From CAVEFW01 sp963643505 (lineage in GTDB: Bacteria > Actinomycetota > Coriobacteriia > Coriobacteriales > Eggerthellaceae), in the NCBI GenBank assembly GCA_963643505.1, contig CAVIKF010000015.1, positions 1 to 41,816 of the forward strand: 41,816 nucleotides of DNA. The letters are read 5' to 3'. How positions within the stretch are numbered: the first letter of the stretch is position 1; each line of letters begins with the position of its first letter. Of this stretch, positions 1 through 8,480 are shown one piece after another. The translations under genes were made by a program, and so were the position numbers. The notes under the pieces are model-generated. The model did no database searches. It was not told the origin of the DNA and saw only the letters and a program-made list of their open reading frames with translations.

Positions 1-1919
1 CTGTTAAGGGCATAGGTGATGTTGTGGCTTGCCAGCGTTTCTTGCAGTTTTGTCAATGCTTGTTTGATGTGCTCGTCCTTTTCTTCCCCGTTTTTTCCCG
101 CGTCTTCGCCAACTGCCTCTCCCTCGCAAACGCCTGCGTCTTCACGAGCGGCATCGGCAACCGCCTCTACTTCGCGAACGCCTGCGTCTTCACGAGCGGC
201 ATCGCCTTCGTCCAAACAATCGCTTTCCAGGGCAAGTCTCATTTCAACAGCGTTTTCGTCGTTTGGCGCATCCCGCAAAAACACAATAAGAGCCGGATTT
301 TCGTAGTAAAACGCCGCCATGCAAAAATCGTAAAAGCAGTCGTACAAAATGCTCACAGTTTCAACGGGAAGTCGCGCAGATGTCTCCACCAATGCCGCAC
401 ACTCAATGCCAGCAGCGCGCAAATCGGCGGCAGTTTCACTAATCATCAACGAAATGCGTTCACTGTCAAAATTGCTGTCTGTGCCAGCTTTGTACAAGGT
501 CAGGTTTCCTTTTCGCTTGCAATAAGCAACCAACATCTTAACGATCAAAAGTTCCCGTTTGCGTTGGCGGGCCTTAAGGGGCGAGCTCTGATTTGGCAAG
601 TTATTAATTCTTTGCGCTATTTCAGATACTGTTACAGAAAGCGTGGCACAAATTTCTTCATACAACTCTTGCAGGCGCTGCTGGCGATACAGCTGCGACT
701 TTGCTACGCCGTCTTGTTGCAAAATCATATTCTGCCGCAATAGTTTTTGTTCGAGTTTTTCCAACCGTTGCTGGTTTTTAGCAATAGGCGTAATGTCTTC
801 GGTAAAAAGCCCCAAACCGCCACTCAATTGAAAAGCACAATACCGTCGGCAAGGATCACTGGGGAAAACGAATTTATGCCAGGCAGTCTTTTGAAACGAA
901 GCTGGCAGCATATGGTAGGTTGAACACTCCTCCGTCCCCTGTTCAATCTCCCCCTGTTCAATCATCTCCATGCAAAGCGCTTTAGCCTGCGGCAACAACT
1001 CTTGCGCGCAATTGGATTGCATAACCACAGTGCCTTCTGTATTTATTATCTTTGCGTCAAAAGGAAGCTTGAAAAACAGCTGGTGAAACAAAGGATATGT
1101 GGGCAACAGCTTAAGCTGTAGGCACATTTCAGCAATGGCAACAATAAAAACTGTGCATACCAGGGTGATGTTTGATGCAAAAACAACCGCAAACCGCGAA
1201 AAATACAATGCAGAGTAAACCGCTATCAGCGCCGATACGCCAACGATCAGCAAGAGCGCGGGCAAAAGAGAGCTTCGTGCGTTTAGGGCAATAAGAGCAA
1301 AGGAGCCCATCATTAAAAGGGCAATCCATGCGATGATGGTAAAGTATCCCCATTTATACGAATACGGCGAAACGTCGTAAAACATGTTGTAATCAAAGGC
1401 AAAAACCTGAAAGTGAAAATTGTTTGTTAAAACCAACAGCAAAAGAGCGCCTGAAATAGCAAGAGCGATTAATTTGACGGTTCTAAACGACTTAGAGTTC
1501 TGAAGTGCGGAGACGTGAAGCACGCAGAAGAAAAACTCCAAGGGAATAAATAACATGGGAGCGTAAAACAAATACCACAGCAATGTGATAGCAAGCGTTG
1601 TTCTGGCGGCATATTTAAGCAAACACACTATGAGCCAAAAAATCAGAAGCGCTACAACAGTAAGCAGGTATCTGCGAATTGTACGGTCTGAGCAGCGGAA
1701 ATAAATAGTCCCACCCCACACGGCTAGCAGGGGGCACAACAACATCATAACACCCGAACTGGTAGTAAAAGACACTCTGGTAGGGTCAAAGGGGCTGGTG
1801 GTGGGGCTTATGTTACCTACCCAAAGAACGCAAATCATAAGCGTGGCAACAAGCACAATGGTGCAAGTAATGAAAATGCTCCTCTTGCCTTGGTTGTTGT
1901 CATGCACAATTTTGGTCAT
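1..1919 (-). CDS. Multi-pass membrane sensor kinase-like protein, 3' end outside window
   Basis: About 639 codons are open on the minus strand from the ATG at 1919 to the window edge, with no stop, so the C-terminus is missing. The N-terminal ~310 residues contain about eight hydrophobic segments, followed by a short PAS-like stretch (FDAKIINTEGTVVMQSN), a coiled-coil linker (ITPIAKNQQRLEKLEQKLL) and a region resembling the dimerisation and ATPase part of 7TM sensor histidine kinases. I see no clear H-box histidine, so kinase activity is uncertain. Codons ~320-333 are made of a dispersed DNA repeat (922-960), and near the window edge a 48-bp duplication encodes an acidic repeat. The base composition is more AT-rich than in the following genes, which suggests recent acquisition. 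The kinase-like assignment comes from overall architecture; the membrane-protein part is the surest. Confidence 0.7.
   Translation of the reverse strand, partial: MTKIVHDNNQGKRSIFITCTIVLVATLMICVLWVGNISPTTSPFDPTRVSFTTSSGVMMLLCPLLAVWGGTIYFRCSDRTIRRYLLTVVALLIFWLIVCLLKYAARTTLAITLLWYLFYAPMLFIPLEFFFCVLHVSALQNSKSFRTVKLIALAISGALLLLVLTNNFHFQVFAFDYNMFYDVSPYSYKWGYFTIIAWIALLMMGSFALIALNARSSLLPALLLIVGVSALIAVYSALYFSRFAVVFASNITLVCTVFIVAIAEMCLQLKLLPTYPLFHQLFFKLPFDAKIINTEGTVVMQSNCAQELLPQAKALCMEMIEQGEIEQGTEECSTYHMLPASFQKTAWHKFVFPSDPCRRYCAFQLSGGLGLFTEDITPIAKNQQRLEKLEQKLLRQNMILQQDGVAKSQLYRQQRLQELYEEICATLSVTVSEIAQRINNLPNQSSPLKARQRKRELLIVKMLVAYCKRKGNLTLYKAGTDSNFDSERISLMISETAADLRAAGIECAALVETSARLPVETVSILYDCFYDFCMAAFYYENPALIVFLRDAPNDENAVEMRLALESDCLDEGDAAREDAGVREVEAVADAAREDAGVCEGEAVGEDAGKNGEEKDEHIKQALTKLQETLASHNITYALN
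125..204. repeat. In-gene 48-bp-period minisatellite
   Basis: Two 32-bp copies (125-156 and 173-204) differ at one base and lie 48 bp apart, exactly 16 codons. In the minus-strand protein they encode two ADAAREDAGV-type acidic segments in a linker, so the duplication keeps the reading frame. Confidence 0.85.
922..960. repeat. Dispersed REP-like repeat inside the sensor gene
   Basis: A full 24-bp copy (922-945, starting GAACACTCC and ending CCCCTGTTCA) is followed by a partial copy ending at 960. The same unit recurs at 1944-1983, 2012-2111 and 2714-2783. Here it lies inside a coding frame and is translated in frame as EQGEIEQGTEECS without a stop. Confidence 0.85.
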
Positions 1920-1943
1920 GGTGTTTTCCGTAACTCTACGATT

Positions 1944-1983
1944 TGAACAGGGGACGTTTGAACAGGGGACGGAGGAGTGTTCA
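1944..1983. repeat. Dispersed REP-like repeat, inverse orientation
   Basis: A partial unit (1944-1955) precedes a full 24-bp unit in the opposite orientation (1960-1983). It lies just upstream of the sensor gene start at 1919 and may overlap that gene's promoter. With the 2012-2035 copy it forms an inverted pair about 28 bp apart, the arrangement typical of REP doublets. Confidence 0.85.
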
Positions 1984-2011
1984 ACTCTCGGTCTTAGTCG
2001 ATACTATAAAT

Positions 2012-2111
2012 GAACACTCCTCCGTCCCCTGTTCACCCTCCGTCCCCTGTTCACCCTCGCAAACATCCCCCACTAAATGAACACTCCTCCGTCCCCTGTT
2101 CACCCTGTTCA
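2012..2111. repeat. Cluster of dispersed REP-like repeats
   Basis: Two full 24-bp units (2012-2035 and 2079-2102) and two partial ones (2041-2053 and 2103-2111) lie in the same orientation. The cluster fills the gap between the sensor gene and the downstream end of the minus-strand gene that stops at 2120. Confidence 0.9.
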
Positions 2112-2119
2112 GCAACCCA

Positions 2120-2614
2120 TTACTTTACAATGTCCTTGAGATCGGCACCGATGGCCTTAATACGCTCGTCGTACTCCGGATGCAAAGCAAGAATGTGGCG
2201 CGCAAGGACCAAAGAACACACATACACGGCCTGCCGGCTGCCCTCAACGACTTCCTCAGCCTCCTTGCGCTCAGCAGTCTTTGTCGACTTCATAAGCTTG
2301 TAGATAACGCTGCAGATATACCCTTCCTCGTCGATCTTGTCCTGGTTGATGTCAAGTGCCTCAAACAAACTTTGAATCCTTTTGTCCTTCAACGTGACTT
2401 TGCCATAGGTGAGACGTTTCATATAGCCGTTGCTTCCCACGCGAGTCACGTCCATATTGGTCTTGGTCAGCTGTCCACAGCAACACAGGAAGTCCTTGAA
2501 CAACGGATCGTCCATCCACTCGCTCTTAAAACCGGGAAGATGCTTCAACATCTTGTCGTTTACACCCGGAACCTTAGGAACCGATTGGAACGTGATGAGG
2601 TCGAGAAAACCCAT
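2120..2614 (-). CDS. Hypothetical cytosolic protein, 164 aa
   Basis: I do not recognise the family. The protein is soluble, with no signal peptide or membrane segment, and is rich in charged helices. It has a cysteine cluster (LCCCGQ) near residue 45 and a helical C-terminal half. I chose the ATG at 2614 because an AGGAG lies five bases upstream; the in-frame GTG two codons earlier would overlap that ribosome binding site. The gene is transcribed divergently from the CYTH gene at 2870, and the gap between them holds a perfect palindrome. Codon use looks normal and the frame is better conserved in character than the overlapping plus-strand frame at 2180-2812, which is judged a shadow. Confidence 0.7.
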   Translation of the reverse strand: MGFLDLITFQSVPKVPGVNDKMLKHLPGFKSEWMDDPLFKDFLCCCGQLTKTNMDVTRVGSNGYMKRLTYGKVTLKDKRIQSLFEALDINQDKIDEEGYICSVIYKLMKSTKTAERKEAEEVVEGSRQAVYVCSLVLARHILALHPEYDERIKAIGADLKDIVK

Positions 2615-2713
2615 GGTCACTCCTATCGCACGCTTGGCAAAAATCGATCTGATTGCGACAAAGTATACCGCGTCCGAGCCACTCTCACTGATATACCGCG
2701 GCGGAATGCGACG

Positions 2714-2783
2714 GAGGTTGAACAGGGGACGGAGGAGTGTTCACGCGTCCGCGTGAACACTCCTCCGTCCCCTGTTCAACCTC
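2714..2783. repeat. Perfect 34-bp inverted repeat (REPIN-like palindrome)
   Basis: Arms 2714-2747 and 2750-2783 are exact reverse complements around a two-base loop. Each arm contains a full copy of the 24-bp dispersed unit. It lies between divergently transcribed genes, so it is not a transcription terminator for either. The structure matches two REP units in head-to-head orientation. No RAYT-type transposase gene is visible in the window. Confidence 0.93.
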
Positions 2784-2869
2784 AACCACACGCGACCCGC
2801 CCCGCAGCATGACAAGCGGAATGCGATAGAATTGTTCAAGCAGTGACGCATCGAGGATGAGGATCATAC

Positions 2870-3349
2870 GTGGGTATCGAGATTGAGCGCAAATGGCTTG
2901 TCGAACTTGAGAACATCCCCTTTGACCTGGAAAAGGCCGAGAAACACCACCTCATCCAATCCTATGTATGCTTCAGTCCCCAAATTCGCCTACGCAACGT
3001 TGATGGCGGCTCTCGATTCATAATGACTGTCAAACCCGGCCGATCTGAAAAGGCGGCGTTGTCGCGCCCCGAATTCGAGGCTGAGATCACCCGCGAATCC
3101 TACGAGGACTTATTCCGAGAGACGATCGGCAAGATTCTCGAGAAGACCCGCTATATCGTGCCTGAACCAAACGACACTGGACGCAAATTCGAGATAGACA
3201 TATTCGAGGGCGCGTACGCGGGGCTTTGCGTCGTTGAGCTCGAATTTAACTCCGAGGAAGAAGCCCAAGCTTACCCCACGCCCGAGTGGTGCACGCGCGA
3301 CATTACTTATGAGCCTGTCTTCAAAAACGTGGTGATGGCGCAATCCTGA
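2870..3349 (+). CDS. CYTH-domain triphosphate tunnel metalloenzyme
   Basis: The 159-residue protein is a single CYTH domain. It opens with the family signature EIERKW (residues 3-8) and carries alternating charged strands (IRLRNV, FIMTVKPG, EFEAEI, FEIDIFEG, VVELEF) that line the tunnel of triphosphate tunnel enzymes. Members hydrolyse inorganic triphosphate or nucleoside triphosphates with a divalent metal; the substrate here cannot be read from sequence. The start is GTG at 2870, supported by a GAGG seven bases upstream. It is a single gene with no clear operon partner, facing the YhgE/Pip pair. Confidence 0.9.
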   Translation: MGIEIERKWLVELENIPFDLEKAEKHHLIQSYVCFSPQIRLRNVDGGSRFIMTVKPGRSEKAALSRPEFEAEITRESYEDLFRETIGKILEKTRYIVPEPNDTGRKFEIDIFEGAYAGLCVVELEFNSEEEAQAYPTPEWCTRDITYEPVFKNVVMAQS

Positions 3350-3456
3350 TATGTGCAAATTAGCGCATCCGCTCAGCCTCTTTTGCCTTGCGAGCATATA
3401 CAACAGGCTCAAACGGGACTTCAAGGCTTATTGATATCGACCTGATGCGCCAGCCC

Positions 3457-3572
3457 CCCACGAGCGGCCTCACGCACGACCCTCCAACAGCGACCTTACG
3501 CACGTCTCCCAGAAGCAACCCACAAGAGCGGCCCTACGAAACAATTCCCCCAGAGCGGTCTTCCACACAACA
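3457..3572. repeat. Degenerate intergenic repeats
   Basis: About four imperfect copies of a unit resembling AGCGGCCTCACGCACGAC lie near 3461-3480, 3488-3506, 3524-3542 and 3551-3570, in the gap between the convergent CYTH and YhgE/Pip genes. They are not found elsewhere in the window. Confidence 0.55.
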
Positions 3573-3587
3573 CCCCAATAAGTATCC

Positions 3588-5744
3588 CTACGACAGCAAC
3601 TTCGTATCGGCTGCCTTCTTCATGTACCACTTGCTGAAGGCAGCAAAGGGCTTGTTCAGCACCATTGCAAGAATCAAGACCGGCACGACAAACAAGGCGA
3701 CCAATCCGAGCTCGATCCAGAAATCGTTTGCATAGACGCCAAACATCGCAGCTCGCAAAGCGTTCACGATGTGGTAAGCCGGCACCCAAACGCTGATATC
3801 CTGGACAAATTGCGGAAGGACCACAAGCGGATACGAGCCACCGCAACCTGTCACTTGAACGATGAGCAGCAAGACACCGGCAGCCTTGCCGAGATTTGCA
3901 AAAGAGGTGACGAGCATATACATGATGAACGCCATGACAAGACCGCTCACCATCAGGGCAAGCATGAAGTAGAAGGGGTGTTCTGCCTGGACACCGAGGA
4001 AGAACAGGGAGCCAATCCCCAAGACGAAGGATTGTGCAAGACTAATCACCGAAACGACGCCGAAGTGCCCCAGGAAACGTTGGCGACTGGTAGGCAATTT
4101 GTCTTGAGGGAACTCATCGAGCACGCGTTGGGCGACGCGCGGTTTCACCAACACCATGCAAAGCAGGGCACCGATAAACAAGGAAAGCGCCGCGTAGAAC
4201 GGATACATGGAGGAGCCGAAGTTCGCAGAGGAATTGATAGCGGTGCGCTCAACACTCACCGGTGCGGCCAAGGCGTTAGACAACGTGTCCACCCCGGAGT
4301 TTAAGAATGCACGAACGACATCAAGACTGCCGCTGTCTATCGCCTCATCGAGGCCGTCGCACGTCTCTCGTAAATCGACGGCCATGTTCGAGACGTCTGC
4401 CGTGACGCTCTCGAGTTTGCTTTGTGCCGAGACGGTGCTATTTGCCGAAGCCTCAAGCTCGTTACCTATAGCATCAAACTTGCCATTGGCGGCGTTAAGC
4501 AACGTGTTGACCGAGCCTGACAAAGAAGCGACCTCGGAGGAGAACGAGTCAAGGGATGCGCGGAAAGTATCGTTAAAGGCGCCCTTGACGGCACGTAAAG
4601 CATCTAACGCGACCTGCGCCTTGATCTTAATCCATTCATCCCCGCCGATCGTGCCCATAGACTCGGCATCTTGCGCGGCGCTCTCAAGGGTCGAGCTCAA
4701 TTCCTCCAACTCGATAATGGCTTTTTGCAGGCTCTCGATCGCCTCAGCGTTTTCCGTGGGATTTTTCTGGAGCTCTGTGAGAACCTTGTTGTATTCAACA
4801 ATCTGGTTGTCGATGGTAGCCTTTTGAGTACAAAGATTGGCAGCAATCTGCGTACCGGAAACGCCCTCGGCGGAATAACTCTTATCGATGATCTTTTGGA
4901 TTGCATCCATGGAATTGTCGATTGCCGCATCCATGGCATCGAGCGACTCGCTCAGCGCCGCGGAGATCTCGGAGGCGGTCTTCGACGACTCCTTGAAATA
5001 CGCCGTGCCTTCGTCAAGCGCCTTTTCAAGGGAATGGGCAGAATCCGAAGAGGTAAGAAGGAGTTGGCGCGCGGAGGACATCAGTTGGGAATAGGAGCCC
5101 AAGACGCCGGCGGTATGGTCGGCGCGGTTGGCGATGGAGCGCAATCTCGCGGAGAGCTCAGAAAGCTTTTTGAGACCCTCCTCGGAGTCAAGATAGTTCG
5201 TCGCAGACTCCGCCAACGACAGGGCAATAGAGTTGATGCTGTTCGCAAAAGCCTCATTGACCTGGTACGAAACAAGATTCGCGCCTTGACCCAACAACTG
5301 AGGGGATATTGCGTTGATCTTCACATTTGAGTAGTACGCAAGGTCAGTGGTCTGCGCATCGGGTTGGTAGAACGTCAGCATGGACTCGCTGAACTCCTCT
5401 GGGATGACGACCGCCGCGTAGTATTTACCCGACGCCGTCCCATCAATGGCCTCTTCCTCGTCAACGAATACCCAATGAATCTGGGTGTTCGCGCGCAAGG
5501 AGGAGACGACGGTCTCACCAACATTGACCCTCATGGGCAAAAGATCGCTCTCAAACCCCTCATCGGAGTTCGCGACAGCGACTGTGAGGTTGTCCATGTT
5601 GTTAAAGACGTTCCAACACGCAAGTACGTTGTACCACGTAAACAAAGACGGCATGATGATCAAACCCAAGATGATCATGGCGGTGATGATGTTGGCGCCG
5701 ATAAGCTTCACCTCTGAGGCGAAAATGTGGAGGACGTTACGCAC
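3588..5744 (-). CDS. YhgE/Pip family membrane protein (second of pair)
   Basis: The 718-residue protein has an N-terminal membrane helix (IITAMIILGLIIMPSLFTWYN, about residues 18-38), an extracytoplasmic domain starting with the family-type motif VAVANSDEGF, a long helical, coiled-coil-prone region (about 170-480) and five or six C-terminal membrane helices (about 500-710) of ABC-2 permease type. This is the YhgE/Pip architecture, shared with phage-infection and type VII-associated membrane proteins; the biochemical role is not settled. The start is GTG at 5744 with GGAGG five bases upstream. It overlaps the end of the preceding gene by eight bases, so translation is probably coupled and the two proteins may form one complex. 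Confidence 0.88.
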   Translation of the reverse strand: MRNVLHIFASEVKLIGANIITAMIILGLIIMPSLFTWYNVLACWNVFNNMDNLTVAVANSDEGFESDLLPMRVNVGETVVSSLRANTQIHWVFVDEEEAIDGTASGKYYAAVVIPEEFSESMLTFYQPDAQTTDLAYYSNVKINAISPQLLGQGANLVSYQVNEAFANSINSIALSLAESATNYLDSEEGLKKLSELSARLRSIANRADHTAGVLGSYSQLMSSARQLLLTSSDSAHSLEKALDEGTAYFKESSKTASEISAALSESLDAMDAAIDNSMDAIQKIIDKSYSAEGVSGTQIAANLCTQKATIDNQIVEYNKVLTELQKNPTENAEAIESLQKAIIELEELSSTLESAAQDAESMGTIGGDEWIKIKAQVALDALRAVKGAFNDTFRASLDSFSSEVASLSGSVNTLLNAANGKFDAIGNELEASANSTVSAQSKLESVTADVSNMAVDLRETCDGLDEAIDSGSLDVVRAFLNSGVDTLSNALAAPVSVERTAINSSANFGSSMYPFYAALSLFIGALLCMVLVKPRVAQRVLDEFPQDKLPTSRQRFLGHFGVVSVISLAQSFVLGIGSLFFLGVQAEHPFYFMLALMVSGLVMAFIMYMLVTSFANLGKAAGVLLLIVQVTGCGGSYPLVVLPQFVQDISVWVPAYHIVNALRAAMFGVYANDFWIELGLVALFVVPVLILAMVLNKPFAAFSKWYMKKAADTKLLS

Positions 5745-8190
5745 GTTTGCCTCCGCTCTCCCCTTCCGAGGGCGCCGGTATCTCCGTCGGGGATCCCTCG
5801 GTCACACGCCCACTCTCATTGCGCGCAACGTTCGCCTTGTGCCAAGCGTCATATTCGGCCTTGGTATCAAACTTCCAAAAACTCGGCGTGTTCTCGTTGA
5901 TAAGCGTTTCGGAATCCTCCGTCTCCTTGACGGCATTTCTCTCGACGGCAACACGAGTAAGTTCCCTATCATCCATCTCGTTCATCACGATCATGGCTGC
6001 ATAGTTGTTCTTGATGGTCTCAAGTGCCGCGAAGAAAACCATCGCGACAGCAAACACGCAAAGCCAAATAGTCAGCGTCACCGCGCGATCAAGTTGCAGC
6101 ACGCTGCTGATGATACCCGTCACCAAAGGTATTAAGACCAATAGCACGGACGCGGTGCAGACCATGCGGGGATAACAACGCGAGAATGTCTCGAAACGCG
6201 CTTGCAACGCCCTGCCGTACTCCTCACTGTTTGCGAGGCGCTTTAGGACCTCGGCAGCCCTAAACGTACGAGCAGGCAATTCCACGCGGTCACCATTCAA
6301 AAGGCCGGACAAGCTGATCTCACGAGCAGCCATGCGGTTGACATTGGCGAGCATGGGTTGGAAGATCAAGCCCAAGGCGAGGAAAAGCACGAAGAACACG
6401 ACAAGCACCGCTAGGTCTATGAAATAGTCATACCCATAAAACCCGCACAAAGCCTCGCGAACCGCGCCAATTCCGTACGTAAACGGGAAAAGTGGGCAAA
6501 GCGCCTGGTAGAAAGGCTCCGTCATCTCAATGGGATACAAACCCGTTGCCGAGGGTATCTGCAAAAACACCAAGACGACGCAAAGGCCCTTTCCGATATG
6601 CATAAACATCAAAGACAGGGCATAGATGATGCTCAGATACGCAATGGAGCACACCATCGACGCGATGATAAGCGCAGGCAAATTGACGATGGAGACCCCC
6701 AAGAAGATGAGACCGACGCAACAGATGACTCCCTGCAACATGGCAGGTACGCAAAAATAGAGGAATCTGCTCAGATAGCGCTGCTTGAGCGTAAGTTTCT
6801 CAAAGCCCTCATCATCAGCGACATTTTTGAACACCACAAGGAACATGAATGCGCCGATCCAGAACGTGAGGTTCATGAACAAAGGAGCCATGGCCGCACC
6901 ATAGGAAGTAAGCTCGAACATCTTCTCCGTCTTGATGGTAGTCGGCTGGGAAACGAAGTCGGCGATGGTCGAGGCGTTGAACGTATCCCCATCAACGCCA
7001 AGCACCTCGGTTATGGAGGCAAGCGTGAACAATGATAAGTCGTTTTTCAATGTCGACAGATCGTCTTCAACGCCACCGAGCAACACATTGGTGCTTTGAA
7101 GGGAGCTGCGCGCATCGTTAATCACCAAGTCGAGCTGGTCAATGAAGGTGCGCGACTGGTTCAAGATCGTGGAGTTGCTCATTATGACCACGCTCAAAGA
7201 CGCGGTGGAAGAGCTCAAACCGGAAAGACCTCGGGATGTCGCAGGAAGCATTTGGGCAAACAACAACTGGTTGTACGTCTCAAGGTTGCTAATCGCATCC
7301 CTGACCTCCTCGCCACAACCCGCCTCCTCGGCATAAGGGATAAGCTCAGACAAGAGTGCCAATGCCTCAGAGACGCTGGAATAGACAACCGGAGCCGTCC
7401 CGTCGATGGTTTGGGACATGGTGTTCGAAATCTCAGAAACCTTGGTAAGCGAGGAGCTTATAGCACCCATCCCGTGGTCGATGGTGTTGATGGATGAAAG
7501 CGCCGTGCCCTTCGTGGATTGCAAAAACGCAAGCTTTGCGTCGACCTCAGATAGGGAGTCGCGTGCCTCTTGGAGACTCTCGATCGCGGAGCCAAGCTTT
7601 GCGACCGAGGTATTCTTCACCTCATTGGTGGAGTCGTCTACGTTTACGAGCGCCTCGTCGACAACGTTAACCACCACCTCGCTAATCGTCTTCACGAAGG
7701 TGGAGTTGACGGTTTCTTCCAAGACCGTACGGCCCGAATCGGTGATTTTCGGAGAAACGGGGCCCTCCTTCTCGTTCACATAGTAACCGATGGTCGGTTT
7801 AGTGAAGTTTCCCGAGGTGATAGACATGATATTTTCGGAAAAACCATCGGGAATGACGAACACGGCATAGCTTGCGCCGGAGTTCAGGTGTTCCATGGCC
7901 TCATCATAGTCCTCGAATCTCCAGCCAAGCTGTGAGTTCTCGACCAACTTGTCGACAATCATGTCGCCAACATTGAGCGAGCCGGTCAAATCCGAGGTTG
8001 TACCCTGGTCCTCGTTAACAACGCTCACCTGCATGTTGCCAGTGTTGTCATAGGGGTCCCAAAACGCGACGACGTTGTACCAAGTGTACGCAGAAGGCAA
8101 TACGAGCAATGCGAGCATGACAAGAAGAGCTGAAGGCGCCTTTAGCAAGCGCATAAGGTCGCGCCCCAGAACACGAAAAACATTGCCCAC
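5737..8190 (-). CDS. YhgE/Pip family membrane protein with C-terminal extension (first of pair)
   Basis: The 817-residue protein has the same plan as its downstream partner: an N-terminal helix (LLVMLALLVLPSAYTWYN), the motif VSVVNEDQG, a long helical segment and a C-terminal ABC-2-like bundle (about residues 430-650). It then adds about 170 residues that include two more membrane helices (near 695-755) and a charged cytoplasmic tail, absent from the partner. I chose the GTG at 8190 because a GGAGG lies seven bases upstream; in-frame starts up to 8292 lack one and would add basic sequence before the helix. A TATAAT at 8255-8260 on the minus strand may be its -10 element. The pair forms a two-gene operon. 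Confidence 0.88.
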   Translation of the reverse strand: MGNVFRVLGRDLMRLLKAPSALLVMLALLVLPSAYTWYNVVAFWDPYDNTGNMQVSVVNEDQGTTSDLTGSLNVGDMIVDKLVENSQLGWRFEDYDEAMEHLNSGASYAVFVIPDGFSENIMSITSGNFTKPTIGYYVNEKEGPVSPKITDSGRTVLEETVNSTFVKTISEVVVNVVDEALVNVDDSTNEVKNTSVAKLGSAIESLQEARDSLSEVDAKLAFLQSTKGTALSSINTIDHGMGAISSSLTKVSEISNTMSQTIDGTAPVVYSSVSEALALLSELIPYAEEAGCGEEVRDAISNLETYNQLLFAQMLPATSRGLSGLSSSTASLSVVIMSNSTILNQSRTFIDQLDLVINDARSSLQSTNVLLGGVEDDLSTLKNDLSLFTLASITEVLGVDGDTFNASTIADFVSQPTTIKTEKMFELTSYGAAMAPLFMNLTFWIGAFMFLVVFKNVADDEGFEKLTLKQRYLSRFLYFCVPAMLQGVICCVGLIFLGVSIVNLPALIIASMVCSIAYLSIIYALSLMFMHIGKGLCVVLVFLQIPSATGLYPIEMTEPFYQALCPLFPFTYGIGAVREALCGFYGYDYFIDLAVLVVFFVLFLALGLIFQPMLANVNRMAAREISLSGLLNGDRVELPARTFRAAEVLKRLANSEEYGRALQARFETFSRCYPRMVCTASVLLVLIPLVTGIISSVLQLDRAVTLTIWLCVFAVAMVFFAALETIKNNYAAMIVMNEMDDRELTRVAVERNAVKETEDSETLINENTPSFWKFDTKAEYDAWHKANVARNESGRVTEGSPTEIPAPSEGESGGKRA

Positions 8191-8254
8191 GATATCGCCT
8201 CCTTCCAGGTTTCCAGGTAAACTTTTGCGACGTTTAATTTTTTTGCAACTGTTC

Positions 8255-8292
8255 ATTATAAGCGTGAAGTTGGTGAACGGGCAGTTTGTCAA
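8255..8292 (-). promoter_or_regulatory. Possible promoter of the YhgE/Pip operon
   Basis: On the minus strand a perfect TATAAT (8255-8260) lies 65 bp upstream of the chosen start, and a perfect TTGACA lies at 8287-8292. Their spacing, 26 bp, is too long for one sigma-70 promoter, so only the -10 element is suggested here. Confidence 0.35.
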
Positions 8293-8357
8293 CGGTCAAA
8301 ACATTGCGTTCCTAAATAAAACAAAAAGAGCGTAGGAAAGACCCGACGGGGCGCTTT

Positions 8358-8459
8358 GGCGGCAAGCCCGCGGGTTGCGGCACCTGCGACGGGGCATCAG
8401 CGGCTTGCGGCACGAGGCCCTGGCGGCGAGCCCGCGGCTTGCAGCACCTGCGACGGGGC
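8358..8459. repeat. Intergenic direct repeat, 38 bp x 2
   Basis: Copies at 8358-8395 and 8422-8459 match at all but three positions (key core GCACCTGCGACGGGGC). They lie between the end of the aldo/keto reductase gene and the YhgE/Pip promoter region. The unit is private to this gap apart from a short similarity (GGCACCTGC) to repeats near 39720. Confidence 0.85.
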
Positions 8460-8480
8460 CTCCGCAAACGTCTCAAAGCA

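Noticed and set aside
24..743. A 239-codon plus-strand open frame
   Set aside because: It lies opposite the sensor-kinase-like gene, whose minus-strand frame is longer, continuous with membrane helices and family-like. The plus-strand translation has no recognisable pattern.
2180..2812. A 210-codon plus-strand open frame across the repeat region
   Set aside because: It overlaps a minus-strand gene with a good ribosome binding site and runs through the palindromic repeat; judged a shadow.
3360..3460. A possible remnant of a minus-strand gene ending in FEPVVYARKAKEAERMR
   Set aside because: The tail looks coding-like, but the frame upstream is only degenerate repeat translation and there is no start or partner homology; too short to support.
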